Position numbers and translations under genes: made by a program. Below the pieces are notes generated by a model. The model made no database searches, had not been told where the DNA came from, and saw only the letters and a program-made list of their open reading frames with translations. From the NCBI GenBank assembly GCA_003244185.1, contig QHBT01000042.1:1-39908 (forward strand): a stretch of DNA of 39,908 nucleotides, read 5' to 3'. This DNA is from Candidatus Dormiibacter spiritus. Lineage in GTDB: Bacteria > Chloroflexota > Dormibacteria > Dormibacterales > Dormibacteraceae. Of the stretch, positions 1 through 7,352 are shown piece after piece (within the stretch, counting starts at the first letter, position 1; every line of letters begins with the position of its first letter).

Positions 1-166
1 CGCTACCACTCGGGGAGAGGACACCCTAGTCGGCCGACTCAGGGGAGCCCTAGCCGGTCGTCCCACTGGCTCGCCACCCGCCTGGCGGCGACGTTGAAGG
101 CAGCCAGCCGGATACCAGATAAGCCGGTGCCGAGCGATCGGCACCCAACATCTGGGCAACATCAGC

Positions 167-196
167 TTCGCGCAAAGCCTCGCCAAGCGGTATACT
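167..196 (+). promoter_or_regulatory. Candidate promoter upstream of ftsA
   Basis: A TATACT box at 191-196 is preceded by TTCGCG at 167-172 with an 18-nt spacer, a plausible sigma-A-type promoter. It would give a leader of about 50 nt that contains the GGAGG at 234-238. The rest of 1-253 holds no gene I can support. One frame is open from the left edge to a stop near base 97 and could be the tail of an upstream gene such as ftsQ, but I recognise no motif in it. Confidence 0.4.
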
Positions 197-253
197 CGCC
201 AAGACCCGCCAGGTCTTTCTCTACATCTTCTATCGGAGGCTCCTCTACAACCC

Positions 254-1486
254 TTGTCCAGGCGGAAGCGGATGGTCGGACTCGACCTCGGAACCAGCAA
301 GGTGGCCGCGGTCATCGCCGAGGGTGATGAGTACGGCCAGCTCAACGTAACAGGCGTCGGAGAGGCTCCTTGCGAGGGGCTGCGCAAGGGCTCGGTGGTG
401 AACATCGAGAAGACGGTGCAGGCTGTCCAGCAAGCAATCCTTATCGCTGAGCGCATGGCGGGCGTGCGGAGCGAGGGGGTGATAGTCTCCCTCGGCGGAC
501 CCCAGATCCTCTCGCGGACGGGCCAGGGGGTGATAGCCGTGAGCCGCCCCGACCACGAGATCGGTCAGGACGACGTCGACCGCGTGGTCGAGGCTTCCCG
601 CGCGATCAGCATCCCGAACGACCGCCAGGTCATCCACGTCCTGCCACGTGGCTTCAAGGTCGACAGCCAGGAAGGCGTGAAGGAGGCGGTGGGAATGAAC
701 GGCCGCCGCCTGGAAGTCGAGACCCAGATAGTCACCGGGTCCGGCACAGCTGTGCAGAACGTCATCAAGTGCGTCCATCAGAGCGGTCTCGATGTGGACG
801 AGGTGGTCACGCAAGGGCTGGCCTCGGGCGAGGGCGTGCTCACCGCGAATGAGATGGACCTGGGCGTCTGTCTCATCGACATCGGGGCCGGCACGAGTGA
901 CGTCGCGCTCTATGAGGAGAGCTCTCCGATGCACGTGGCGGTTCTGCCGGTGGGCGGCAATCATGTGACCAACGACATAGCCATTGGTCTTCGCACCACT
1001 CTGAACGAGGCGGAGATGTTGAAGCTCAACTACGGGCACACCCTGCCGGAGGTGATCCCTCACGAGGAGAGGATCGACGTGCGCCAGGTCGGCGGCGATC
1101 GCCTGCAGCCGACCCCCAGGCGGTTCTTGGCTGAGATCATCGGTCCCCGTATGCGCGAGATCTTCCACCTCGCCTGGGAGGAGGTGAGGCGGAGCGGATA
1201 CGAGGGGCCGCTGCCGGCAGGCGTGGTGGTGACGGGCGGCGGAGCTCGCTTGATGGGCACCACCGACGCGGCGCTGGCGGTGTTCGACACTTCGGTGCGC
1301 GTGGGCCTGCCGACAGGTGTCGGCGGCCTCGCCGATCGGGTCGCAGCGCCTTCCTTCGCGGCCGCAGTCGGCCTCTGCAAGTGGGGCCAGCGGGCGCAGC
1401 CGGCGGCCGGCCGCAGCCAGGCGGAGACCGCCGCCTTCGCCGGCGCTTACCAGAAGACAGTGAGATGGCTCCGTGACTTTTTCTAG
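254..1486 (+). CDS. ftsA: Cell division protein FtsA
   Basis: Actin-like ATPase that tethers FtsZ to the membrane and helps recruit the divisome. The 410-aa product has the actin-fold phosphate-binding motif GLDLGTSK near residue 9, a second phosphate motif DIGAGTSDVA near residue 213 and the adenosine motif VVTGGGARL near residue 325. The 1C-type insertion lies between. The C-terminus ends in a basic-aromatic stretch (KTVRWLRDFF), as expected for the amphipathic membrane-targeting helix. I chose the TTG at 254 because it gives the usual short N-terminus and a GGAGG lies upstream at 234-238; an ATG at 272 is the alternative. The gene lies directly before ftsZ, the classic dcw arrangement. Confidence 0.96.
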   Translation: MSRRKRMVGLDLGTSKVAAVIAEGDEYGQLNVTGVGEAPCEGLRKGSVVNIEKTVQAVQQAILIAERMAGVRSEGVIVSLGGPQILSRTGQGVIAVSRPDHEIGQDDVDRVVEASRAISIPNDRQVIHVLPRGFKVDSQEGVKEAVGMNGRRLEVETQIVTGSGTAVQNVIKCVHQSGLDVDEVVTQGLASGEGVLTANEMDLGVCLIDIGAGTSDVALYEESSPMHVAVLPVGGNHVTNDIAIGLRTTLNEAEMLKLNYGHTLPEVIPHEERIDVRQVGGDRLQPTPRRFLAEIIGPRMREIFHLAWEEVRRSGYEGPLPAGVVVTGGGARLMGTTDAALAVFDTSVRVGLPTGVGGLADRVAAPSFAAAVGLCKWGQRAQPAAGRSQAETAAFAGAYQKTVRWLRDFF

Positions 1487-1570
1487 GTGCGGCGCCAGCG
1501 ACGGAAATCTATCCAAGGGATTCAGATTGCGATCCAGCTGGGGTTTTTGAACGAAATGCAGGAGGAGACC

Positions 1571-2662
1571 ATGCAAGCTTTCGACAGGCAGGACGGCAGG
1601 GCTCGGATCAAGGTCATCGGCTGCGGCGGAGGCGGCGGCAACGCGGTCAATCGCATGATCTCGGCCGCTGTGAAAGGCGTCGACTTCATAGCCGTCAACA
1701 CCGACATGCAGGCGCTGGAGCGCTGCAATGCCGACATCAAAGTCAACATCGGGCGCAAGCTGACCCGCGGGCTCGGCTCCGGCGGCGACTGGACCAAGGG
1801 CCGCGACGCGGCGGAGGAGAGCCGGGCGGAGCTGAGCGAGCTGGTCAAGGACTGCGACATGGTGTTCATCACCGCCGGCATGGGCGGTGGCACGGGCACC
1901 GGCTCCTCAGCGGTGATCGCCAACCTGGCCAAGGCGGAGGGCGCTCTCACCATCGGAGTCGTCACCCGGCCCTTCCGCTGGGAAGGCAAGGTGCGCAACG
2001 AATCGGCCGAGGAAGGCGTCAAGCTGCTGCGCGACAACGTCGACGCACTGATAGTTATCCCCAACGATCGCCTGACCCAGGTCGTGGACAAAAAGAGCAC
2101 GCTGGAGGACGCTTTCCGGATCGCCGACGACGTGCTCCGGCAGGGTGTCCAAGGCATCGCCGACCTGATAGTCAACTCGGGCCTGATCAACCTCGACTTC
2201 GCCGACGTGAAGGCGGTGATGCTGGACACTGGCGAGGCGCTGATGGGCATCGGTTACGGCTCCGGCGACACCCGGGCCGAGGACGCGGCCAAGGACGCGG
2301 TCTCCAGCCCTCTGCTGGAAACCTCCATCGATGGCGCGCAGGGGATCCTGCTCAACATCACGGCTGGCAAGGACATCACGCTGTTCGAGTGCGAAAAGGC
2401 AGCCGAGATAGTGAAGGCCTCCGCCGACCCGGGCGCCAACATCTTCTTCGGCGTGGTAAATGACGAGCGCATGCAGGGTGAGGTCAAGATCACCGTCATC
2501 GCGACCGGGTTTGGCAAGAACAAGCGCCAGCAGGCAGGACAGACTCTGGCCAGCGACAGCACCACAGTCGAGTATTCGCGGCCTCTCGCCGAGAGCCGTC
2601 CCGCTTATCAGGCGGATGCCGACGATCTCAGCATCCCCGCCTTCATGCGCCCTCGTCGCTAG
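1571..2662 (+). CDS. ftsZ: Cell division protein FtsZ
   Basis: Tubulin-like GTPase that forms the Z ring. The 363-aa product has the G-box GGGTGTG (in GMGGGTGTGSS), the nucleotide-binding GGGGGNAVNRM near residue 18 and the T7 synergy loop NLDFADVKAVM. It ends in a typical C-terminal peptide, DDLSIPAFMRPRR, which in the family binds FtsA and other partners. The ATG at 1571 was chosen because GGAGGAG (1561-1567) sits just upstream; the frame is open further back to 1487, directly after the ftsA stop, but that extension is not FtsZ-like. The stop codon TAG (2660-2662) is part of the CTAG at which a MITE-like element begins. Confidence 0.98.
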   Translation: MQAFDRQDGRARIKVIGCGGGGGNAVNRMISAAVKGVDFIAVNTDMQALERCNADIKVNIGRKLTRGLGSGGDWTKGRDAAEESRAELSELVKDCDMVFITAGMGGGTGTGSSAVIANLAKAEGALTIGVVTRPFRWEGKVRNESAEEGVKLLRDNVDALIVIPNDRLTQVVDKKSTLEDAFRIADDVLRQGVQGIADLIVNSGLINLDFADVKAVMLDTGEALMGIGYGSGDTRAEDAAKDAVSSPLLETSIDGAQGILLNITAGKDITLFECEKAAEIVKASADPGANIFFGVVNDERMQGEVKITVIATGFGKNKRQQAGQTLASDSTTVEYSRPLAESRPAYQADADDLSIPAFMRPRR

Positions 2663-2904
2663 TGGGCTGTAACTGTCGGATGTGGAGCAGGCCGCAGGCT
2701 CGGAGACCGGCGTTCCAGGCGGGTGGTGCCAAGGATCGGGTGGCGCAAGGAGGAGCCCATCTCAAGATGGGTGACGACGCGCGCCGGGCCCCCTTGCTTA
2801 GGGGGCCCCGCTTGCGGGGAATGGAGCGCCGGCATCGGCGAGCGAAGCGAGCCCGCCCGTCTGGGGCGTCGGCTGTTCCATATTCGGCAGTTACTGTCCA
2901 CTAG
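2659..2904 (+). mobile_element. MITE-like element, copy 1 (238 bp between CTAG sites)
   Basis: A 238-bp non-coding unit (2663-2900) is bounded by CTAG on both sides and is about 98% identical to the unit at 4191-4428. Its ends form imperfect terminal inverted repeats: the left end reads GGGCTGTAACTGTCGGATG, and the reverse complement of the right end reads GGACAGTAACTGCCGAATA. CTAG or TA at both ends fits IS630/Tc1-mariner-type target duplication (family knowledge). The interior holds short hairpins, CCCATC/GATGGG near 2757-2772 and GGGCCCCC/GGGGGCCC near 2787-2808. No transposase is encoded. The left CTAG contains the ftsZ stop codon. Confidence 0.85.
2892..2897 (+). promoter_or_regulatory. 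Outward -10-like box in MITE copy 1
   Basis: TACTGT lies in the right terminal repeat and points at nrdR. Transcription starting about 7 nt downstream would give nrdR a leader of roughly 19 nt with no clear Shine-Dalgarno. This is the same position that holds TACAGT in copy 2. Confidence 0.35.
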
Positions 2905-2922
2905 TGATCTAAGACCTCTCCG

Positions 2923-3399
2923 ATGCGCTGTCCGTTCTGTGGCCACCCCGAGCTCAAGGTCGTCGATTCGCGCGACTCCGAGGTCGGGGAGGCCATCCGG
3001 CGCCGGCGTGAGTGCCTGGGCTGCGAACAGCGCTTCACCACGTATGAGCGGATCGAGACAGTGCCCTTCTACGTGATCAAGAAGGACGGACGGCGGGAGG
3101 ATTTCGACCCCCCCAAGCTCTTCACCGGCCTGAAGAAGGCGACCGATAAGCGCGATATCTCGCCTGAGAAGCTGCAGACCATGGTGGCGCAGATCGAGTC
3201 TGAGCTCCGTCGCACAGGCCGGGTGGAGATCCCCAGCACCGACATCGGGGAGATGGTGATGAGCCGGCTCAAAGATCTCGACGAAGTGGCCTACATCCGC
3301 TTCGCCTCGGTCTACCGCCAGTTCATGGACCTCCAGGATGTGCGGGGCGAGATCGACAAGGTGCTCTCGAGCCGCCAGCGTCAAAAGGCGGCCCGCTAA
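2923..3399 (+). CDS. nrdR: Transcriptional repressor NrdR
   Basis: ATP/dATP-sensing repressor of ribonucleotide reductase genes. The 158-aa product begins with the zinc ribbon: MRCPFCGH (Cys3, Cys6) pairs with CLGCEQRFTTYE near residues 31-42. An ATP-cone domain follows, with VIKKDGRREDF and the regions around residues 50-140. Length is normal for the family (about 150-160 aa). Its position close to the division genes is common in Actinomycetota and relatives. The MITE copy 1 separates it from ftsZ, so it is probably not simply co-transcribed with ftsAZ. No good Shine-Dalgarno precedes the ATG. Confidence 0.96.
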   Translation: MRCPFCGHPELKVVDSRDSEVGEAIRRRRECLGCEQRFTTYERIETVPFYVIKKDGRREDFDPPKLFTGLKKATDKRDISPEKLQTMVAQIESELRRTGRVEIPSTDIGEMVMSRLKDLDEVAYIRFASVYRQFMDLQDVRGEIDKVLSSRQRQKAAR

Positions 3400-3487
3400 G
3401 CCCAGCCGCAAGCGGTAGGTTGGGAACCGACCGAGTGTCGCGGGCGCCGAACCTCGTCCGATCGCCATCGGCAGGGGAGGGACTGAC

Positions 3488-4096
3488 ATGACCAAGCACG
3501 AGACCAGCAGCGGCCGCACTGTCGTCGCCAACATCTCGCTTTCACTGGACGGGCGCGTGAACGGCCGCGAAGGCGACTACGACATGGGCTGGATAGTCTC
3601 CCACGCCATCACCGATGCATCGCGGCAACACATGGTGCGCATGACGAGCACGGCCACGACGGTGCTGCTCGGCCGCAAGAATTATCAGGGGTTTGGTGCC
3701 TATTGGCCGGCCGTCGCGATGGACGAGAACGCCGACCCGCGCGATCGCACTTTCGCGCAGTGGCTCGACTCGGTCGAAAAGGTCGTCTTGTCGTCGACTC
3801 TCACGGACGCCGCCTGGTCCAACTCCCGCATCGTCGATAGAGACCCGGCCGCAGAGGTCAAGCAGCTGCGTCAGCAAGGCGAAGGGAACATCATCGTGCT
3901 CGCCAGCGTCAGCGTCATCAGGAACCTTCTTCACGCCGGCGAGCTCGATCGGCTGAGCATCACGCTCTGCCCTGAGCTGGTCGGCGGCGGTGTCCGACTT
4001 TTCGAGGATGGTTTGCCTGCTTCGTCGTGGACCCTCACGGATATTTCGAGGACCGAATCTGACGCCCTCTGCCTCCTCTACGACAGGGTCCGATAA
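3488..4096 (+). CDS. RibD C-terminal/DHFR-like reductase family protein
   Basis: The 202-aa protein resembles the dihydrofolate-reductase-like family that includes the C-terminal reductase domain of RibD. The N-terminal strand ends in ANISLSLDGRV. It is followed by TTVLLGRKNYQGF near residues 58-70 (the fingerprint around the nucleotide-binding region) and by EGNIIVLASVSVIRNLL near residues 130-146. The substrate cannot be deduced; many actinobacterial members are uncharacterised and expected to use NADPH. The ATG follows GGGGAGGG at 3474-3481. It stands alone between the two MITE copies and is probably its own transcript. Confidence 0.8.
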   Translation: MTKHETSSGRTVVANISLSLDGRVNGREGDYDMGWIVSHAITDASRQHMVRMTSTATTVLLGRKNYQGFGAYWPAVAMDENADPRDRTFAQWLDSVEKVVLSSTLTDAAWSNSRIVDRDPAAEVKQLRQQGEGNIIVLASVSVIRNLLHAGELDRLSITLCPELVGGGVRLFEDGLPASSWTLTDISRTESDALCLLYDRVR

Positions 4097-4186
4097 CTCT
4101 TGGAGTGCCTGGCGCCCGTTGGCACGGTCCTTCTGTCACGCCGGCCAAGGGCCTGCGGCCGCTCTCCAGCCAATCGCTACAGTCCA

Positions 4187-4432
4187 CTAGAGGGCTGTAA
4201 CTGTCGGATGTGGAGCAGGCCGCAGGCTCGGAGACCGGCGTTCCAGGCGGGTGGTGCCAAGGATCGGGTGGCGCAAGGAGGAGCCCATCTCAAGATGGGT
4301 GACGACGCGCGCCGGGCCCCCTTGCTTAGGGGGCCCCGCTTGCGGGGAATGGAGCGCCGGCATCGGCGAGCGAAGCGAGCCCGCCCGTCTGGGGCGTCGG
4401 ATGCTCCATATTCGGCTGTTACAGTCCACTAG
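4187..4432 (+). mobile_element. MITE-like element, copy 2 (238 bp between CTAG sites)
   Basis: The unit 4191-4428 has the same length as copy 1 and differs from it at five positions, one at the left tip and four in the right terminal repeat; the interior of about 200 bp is identical. CTAG flanks both sides (4187-4190, 4429-4432). The 13 bp TACAGTCCACTAG occurs both just outside the left end (4178-4190) and as the right end itself (4420-4432). The right CTAG abuts the ATG of the next gene. The frames that run through this unit are not coding. The 94 bases between the reductase stop and the element hold nothing else I recognise. Confidence 0.87.
4420..4425 (+). promoter_or_regulatory. MITE-borne -10 box, leaderless spacing to the RraB-like gene
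   Basis: TACAGT in the right terminal repeat is followed by the 7 nt CCACTAG and then the ATG at 4433. This is the same TANNNT-N6-8-start layout seen before many other genes here. An identical TACAGT at 4178-4183 precedes the left CTAG. No convincing -35 is visible. Confidence 0.45.
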
Positions 4433-4813
4433 ATGGATTGGTTGGGATGGTTCATCCCCCGTGGACTGCTGCATCGGCCGGTTACGGAGAGCCTGGCGCC
4501 GCCGGATCCCTCCGATTTGACCCAGCTCGACGAACTTCGCGACCTCGGCTCCCGGCTGGAGCTCCCACATCCGGTGAGCGCTTTGTTGGAGTTCGCAAGC
4601 GAGAAGGAAGCTCTCTCGGCAGTTGACGCACTGGGGAGAGACGGTTTTGCCTGCAAGGTGCGGGCGCTACCGAACGGTCGCTGGAGCCTGCGCGCCACGA
4701 GCACGCTCGTCCCCACGCCGGGCACCATCACCCGCCTTCGGGAGCGGCTCAGCGCCAGCTGCGAGACGTTGAACGGCACCTACGTCGGCTGGGATGCGCC
4801 GCCTGTCTACTGA
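4433..4813 (+). CDS. RraB-like (ribonuclease E inhibitor family) protein
   Basis: A 126-aa protein with the pattern of the RraB fold. A strand-helix unit reads VSALLEFASEKEALSAVDAL, followed by a second strand with GFACKVRALP, then the WSLRATSTLVPTPGTI segment. The closing motif GTYVGWDAPPVY resembles the GGEYDGWE-type end of the family. In enterobacteria RraB inhibits RNase E; here the partner is unknown. The ATG lies directly after the CTAG of MITE copy 2 and no Shine-Dalgarno precedes it, so leaderless translation is likely. The 3' end overlaps pgeF by 20 bp, so it heads a run of genes to yggT. Confidence 0.6.
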   Translation: MDWLGWFIPRGLLHRPVTESLAPPDPSDLTQLDELRDLGSRLELPHPVSALLEFASEKEALSAVDALGRDGFACKVRALPNGRWSLRATSTLVPTPGTITRLRERLSASCETLNGTYVGWDAPPVY

Positions 4814-5540
4814 GCTCGCCTCGGGCCAGGTACCGGCGGTGCTGCAGCTGCCGCCGCTGGCCGCCATCGCCGGCCTGAAGCATGGTTTCTCCACTCTGAC
4901 GCTGGGCTCGATGGCCAGGATCGTCGGCGGCGCCGACAGCCGCACGCCGGCTCGTCGAGCGCTGGCCGAGGAGCTGACGCTGCCGCCTGAGAACGTGGTC
5001 ACGGCGGGGGCTGTGCACGGTTCCCGAGTCGCCCGCGTGGACGAACCTCAAGACCTGGTGCCCCAGACTGACGGTCTGGTCACCGACCGGGTTGGCCTGG
5101 GCCTCCTGGTGACCGCTGCAGACTGCTATCCGGTCCTCCTCTTCGATCCTGTGCGCAGGGCCGTGGGCCTCGCTCATGCCGGCTGGCGGGGGACCGCAGC
5201 CGGCATCGCAGCCAAGGTCGTGGGCACCCTGGCCCTTCACTTCGGCAGCCGCCCGGCCGACCTCCTGGCGGGCCTGGGGCCAGGCATCTGCGGCAGGTGC
5301 TACCAGGTGCCGCCGGAGGTCGCGGCTCACTTCGAGCGCCGCTTCGTGAGGCCGGCCGCCACGCCTAGCAGGTTTCAGCTCGACCTAAGGGCGGCCAACC
5401 GCCGCCACCTGGAGCGCGCCGGCGTCCTTCCGAACCAGGTCTTCGAGCATCCGGCCTGCACCTACGAGAGCAGCTTTCTCGCCTCGCACAGGCGCCGCCC
5501 TGACGGTTCGCGCTGCGCCTGCCTGGTAGCCCTTGCCTGA
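4794..5540 (+). CDS. pgeF: Peptidoglycan editing factor PgeF (YlmD/YfiH, former laccase-domain protein)
   Basis: A 248-aa member of the Cu_oxidase_4/YfiH family, now known in enterobacteria to correct peptidoglycan precursors carrying the wrong amino acid. The fingerprints are all present: AVHGSRV (His near residue 75), TAADCYPVLLFD (Cys near 109), GLAHAGWRGTAAG (His near 128) and the late SFLASHRRRPDG. The His/Cys residues form the metal site of the family. The ATG at 4794 lies inside the preceding gene, implying translational coupling. The following yggS start overlaps the stop. The order pgeF-yggS-yggT is the conserved ylmD-E-G type cluster next to ftsZ in Gram-positive lineages. Confidence 0.93.
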   Translation: MRRLSTELASGQVPAVLQLPPLAAIAGLKHGFSTLTLGSMARIVGGADSRTPARRALAEELTLPPENVVTAGAVHGSRVARVDEPQDLVPQTDGLVTDRVGLGLLVTAADCYPVLLFDPVRRAVGLAHAGWRGTAAGIAAKVVGTLALHFGSRPADLLAGLGPGICGRCYQVPPEVAAHFERRFVRPAATPSRFQLDLRAANRRHLERAGVLPNQVFEHPACTYESSFLASHRRRPDGSRCACLVALA

Positions 5541-6204
5541 GGCCGGCGTCGACGACCAGACGATCGCTGAGCGGCTCGTCGGGGTCCGGCGGCGCATCGA
5601 GCAGGCTGGCGGCGACCCCAGCGCCATCGAGATAGTGGCTGCCACGAAGCGCCAGTCCCCCGCAGCATGCCGAGCGGCGCTGGCTGCCGGTCTGACTGCC
5701 CTTGGCGAGAACCGGGTGCAGGAGGCGCTGGCGAAGATGCCTCAAGTGGCCGGCGCCAGCTGGCACCTGATCGGCAATCTGCAGAGCAACAAGGTCAAGC
5801 ACGCCGGCCGCTTCCAGCTCCTGCAGTCGCTGGATTCCCTCCGTCTGGCCGAGGCGCTCAGCCAACTGCCCGCGGCTCCGCAGGCGCTGCTGCAGGTCAA
5901 CGTGGCTCGGGAGGAGCAGAAACACGGCGTCCTCCCTGAAGCGGCGGTGGCGACGGCTGTCGCCGTGGCCGGAGTCATCGAGCTTCGGGGCTTCATGGCG
6001 ATGGGTGCCGGAGGCGGGGGGGCGGAGGCAAGTTTCCAGGAGCTGCGGCGGCTTCGGGATGAGACCGAACAGCGGCTGGGCCGACCTTTGCCTGTCCTCT
6101 CCATGGGCATGAGCGGGGACCTGGAGGCGGCGGTGCGAGCAGGCAGCACAATGCTTCGGCTCGGGGCTGTGCTTTTTGGACCCCGTAGCTTGGAGCAGCG
6201 ATGA
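5533..6204 (+). CDS. yggS: YggS-family pyridoxal phosphate homeostasis protein
   Basis: PLP-binding protein with an alanine-racemase-like TIM barrel but no known enzymatic role; it regulates PLP and amino-acid homeostasis. The 223-aa product shows the PLP lysine in VAATKRQ (near residue 39), the GENRVQEAL motif, WHLIGNLQSNK and the phosphate-binding C-terminal run SMGMSGDLEAAVRAGSTMLR (residues 194-213). The start is a TTG at 5533 overlapping the pgeF stop, which gives the normal length. It ends in ATGA, where yggT begins, so coupling is likely. Equivalent to ylmE beside ftsZ in Bacillus and Streptomyces. Confidence 0.94.
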   Translation: MPEAGVDDQTIAERLVGVRRRIEQAGGDPSAIEIVAATKRQSPAACRAALAAGLTALGENRVQEALAKMPQVAGASWHLIGNLQSNKVKHAGRFQLLQSLDSLRLAEALSQLPAAPQALLQVNVAREEQKHGVLPEAAVATAVAVAGVIELRGFMAMGAGGGGAEASFQELRRLRDETEQRLGRPLPVLSMGMSGDLEAAVRAGSTMLRLGAVLFGPRSLEQR

Positions 6205-6455
6205 CAAGTACAGTGACCCTCCTGCAGGCCTTTCTCTGGGCCTTCCTCCTCTGCCTGGTGGTACGCGGCTTCTTCAGCTTCTTGGAGCCTTACCCGCGCA
6301 ACCAGATCCACCTGATCACCGTCCGTATCACCGAGCCTGTGCTGGGGCCTGTTCGCCGCGTGATCCCGCCGATGGGTGGCTTCGACCTCTCCTTCGTGGT
6401 CGTCTTCTTCGGGATCCAGCTCCTGGTCCAGCTGCTGGGCCGCCTCGTCCGCTAG
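6201..6455 (+). CDS. YggT-family small membrane protein (YlmG)
   Basis: An 84-aa protein with two predicted membrane segments, residues 4-27 and 63-83. Between them is the family signature, a PVRRVIPPMGGFDLSF stretch that matches the R-x-P-x-G-G-x-D-x-S pattern of YggT/YlmG. Members affect septum placement or osmotic stress in various bacteria; the exact role here is unknown. The ATG overlaps the yggS stop (ATGA). It ends the forward operon, and the next gene lies on the opposite strand. Confidence 0.9.
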   Translation: MTSTVTLLQAFLWAFLLCLVVRGFFSFLEPYPRNQIHLITVRITEPVLGPVRRVIPPMGGFDLSFVVVFFGIQLLVQLLGRLVR

Positions 6456-6498
6456 GCGCCCACACCCACTGACGACCCGGTCGCCGCCGCGTCGTGAG

Positions 6499-7197
6499 TC
6501 AACCCTTGACGCAGGTATAGGCGCCGTACACGGACTGACGGAAATCGGCCGTCACTATCTCCAAGCCAGCGGCGGCCAGCATCGGTTCCAGCAGCCAACG
6601 GAAAGTGCTGTGCTCGGTGCGGATGTGGGTGCTGAAGTCCTCGCGGGTGTAGCCCTTGGTGGGATCGTCCACTGCGCCGTCGAGCCATCGGCTGAGCACA
6701 TCGTCGGCTTGAGATGGCTGGAAGTCGTAGATCAGATCATGCAATCGCAGGACACCGTTTGGCTTCAACATCCGGCCGATGCGATCGAGGGCGACAGCCT
6801 TCCAGAAGTCGGGTAGGTGATGGAGCGCGTTGCGGCTGTACACGGCGTCGACCGGTGGTCCGGAGTGGTCGTAGCTGAGAAACCCAGCCTGTACGCCGTG
6901 AAGGTTCGATAGTCCAGCCTCGGCCGCTCGCTTGCGCAGCACGCTCATCATCACCGGCGAGACGTCGATCGCGACAACGCGGCCGAAGTCACGCGCGGCA
7001 GCGATTGCAAATCGCCCGGTCCCGGCGCCCATGTCGATAAGGGTCGAGGTCCGCCCCCGAACGTGCGCCTGGAGCACGGCCAGATCCTCGCTGGGGTCGG
7101 GTTTTCCTTGCTTGTGATCGTAACCAGCGACAAAGGCAGGGTCGCGATGTTCTGGGCCCGAGTACGCCAATTCATCAATCAGCCAGGGCCTGACCAC
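6499..7197 (-). CDS. Class I SAM-dependent methyltransferase
   Basis: About 232 aa with the standard Rossmann motifs. Motif I reads LIDMGAGTGRFA, the next acidic strand reads VVAIDVSPVMM, then VDAVYSRNALHHLPD, and a post-motif region reads RMLKPNGVLRLHDLIYDF. The substrate is unknown. The frame is open further upstream to 7395, but that stretch overlies the ileS T-box and its promoter, so I place the start at a GTG at 7197 (VRPWLIDELAYSG follows). The start remains uncertain. It is transcribed against the neighbouring genes and looks like a stand-alone insertion between two housekeeping operons. Confidence 0.8.
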   Translation of the reverse strand: MVRPWLIDELAYSGPEHRDPAFVAGYDHKQGKPDPSEDLAVLQAHVRGRTSTLIDMGAGTGRFAIAAARDFGRVVAIDVSPVMMSVLRKRAAEAGLSNLHGVQAGFLSYDHSGPPVDAVYSRNALHHLPDFWKAVALDRIGRMLKPNGVLRLHDLIYDFQPSQADDVLSRWLDGAVDDPTKGYTREDFSTHIRTEHSTFRWLLEPMLAAAGLEIVTADFRQSVYGAYTCVKG

Positions 7198-7316
7198 AGT
7201 CTGATCATGACTCAGCAGGCCAGGCGCTGGCGGTGCCAGCGGGGACCAGCACCGCGGGCGTGGACCGATCAGCGCCGTGACCACCGGCCGGCCCCGTTTT
7301 TCTGGGGATCCGATCG

Positions 7317-7346
7317 TCGACCCTCGCTGCCGGGCGCCGGTACACT
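7317..7346 (+). promoter_or_regulatory. Candidate promoter of the ileS leader
   Basis: TACACT at 7341-7346 and TCGACC at 7317-7322 are separated by 18 nt. Initiation about 7 nt downstream would start the transcript near 7353, just before stem I of the T-box. The stretch 7198-7316 has no gene I can support. Confidence 0.45.
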
Positions 7347-7352
7347 TAGCAG

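Noticed and set aside
94-327. Small protein upstream of ftsA
   Set aside because: Basic, low-complexity translation running into ftsA in another frame; no family match or ribosome site.
2662-2904. Open frames that run through both 238-bp elements
   Set aside because: The frames are shared only because the DNA is repeated; they have no start signals or protein motifs, and the units have terminal inverted repeats.
2663-4428. A composite transposon carrying nrdR and the reductase between two elements
   Set aside because: nrdR is in its usual place after ftsZ, each element has its own CTAG at both ends, and no transposase is present. Two separate insertions are simpler.
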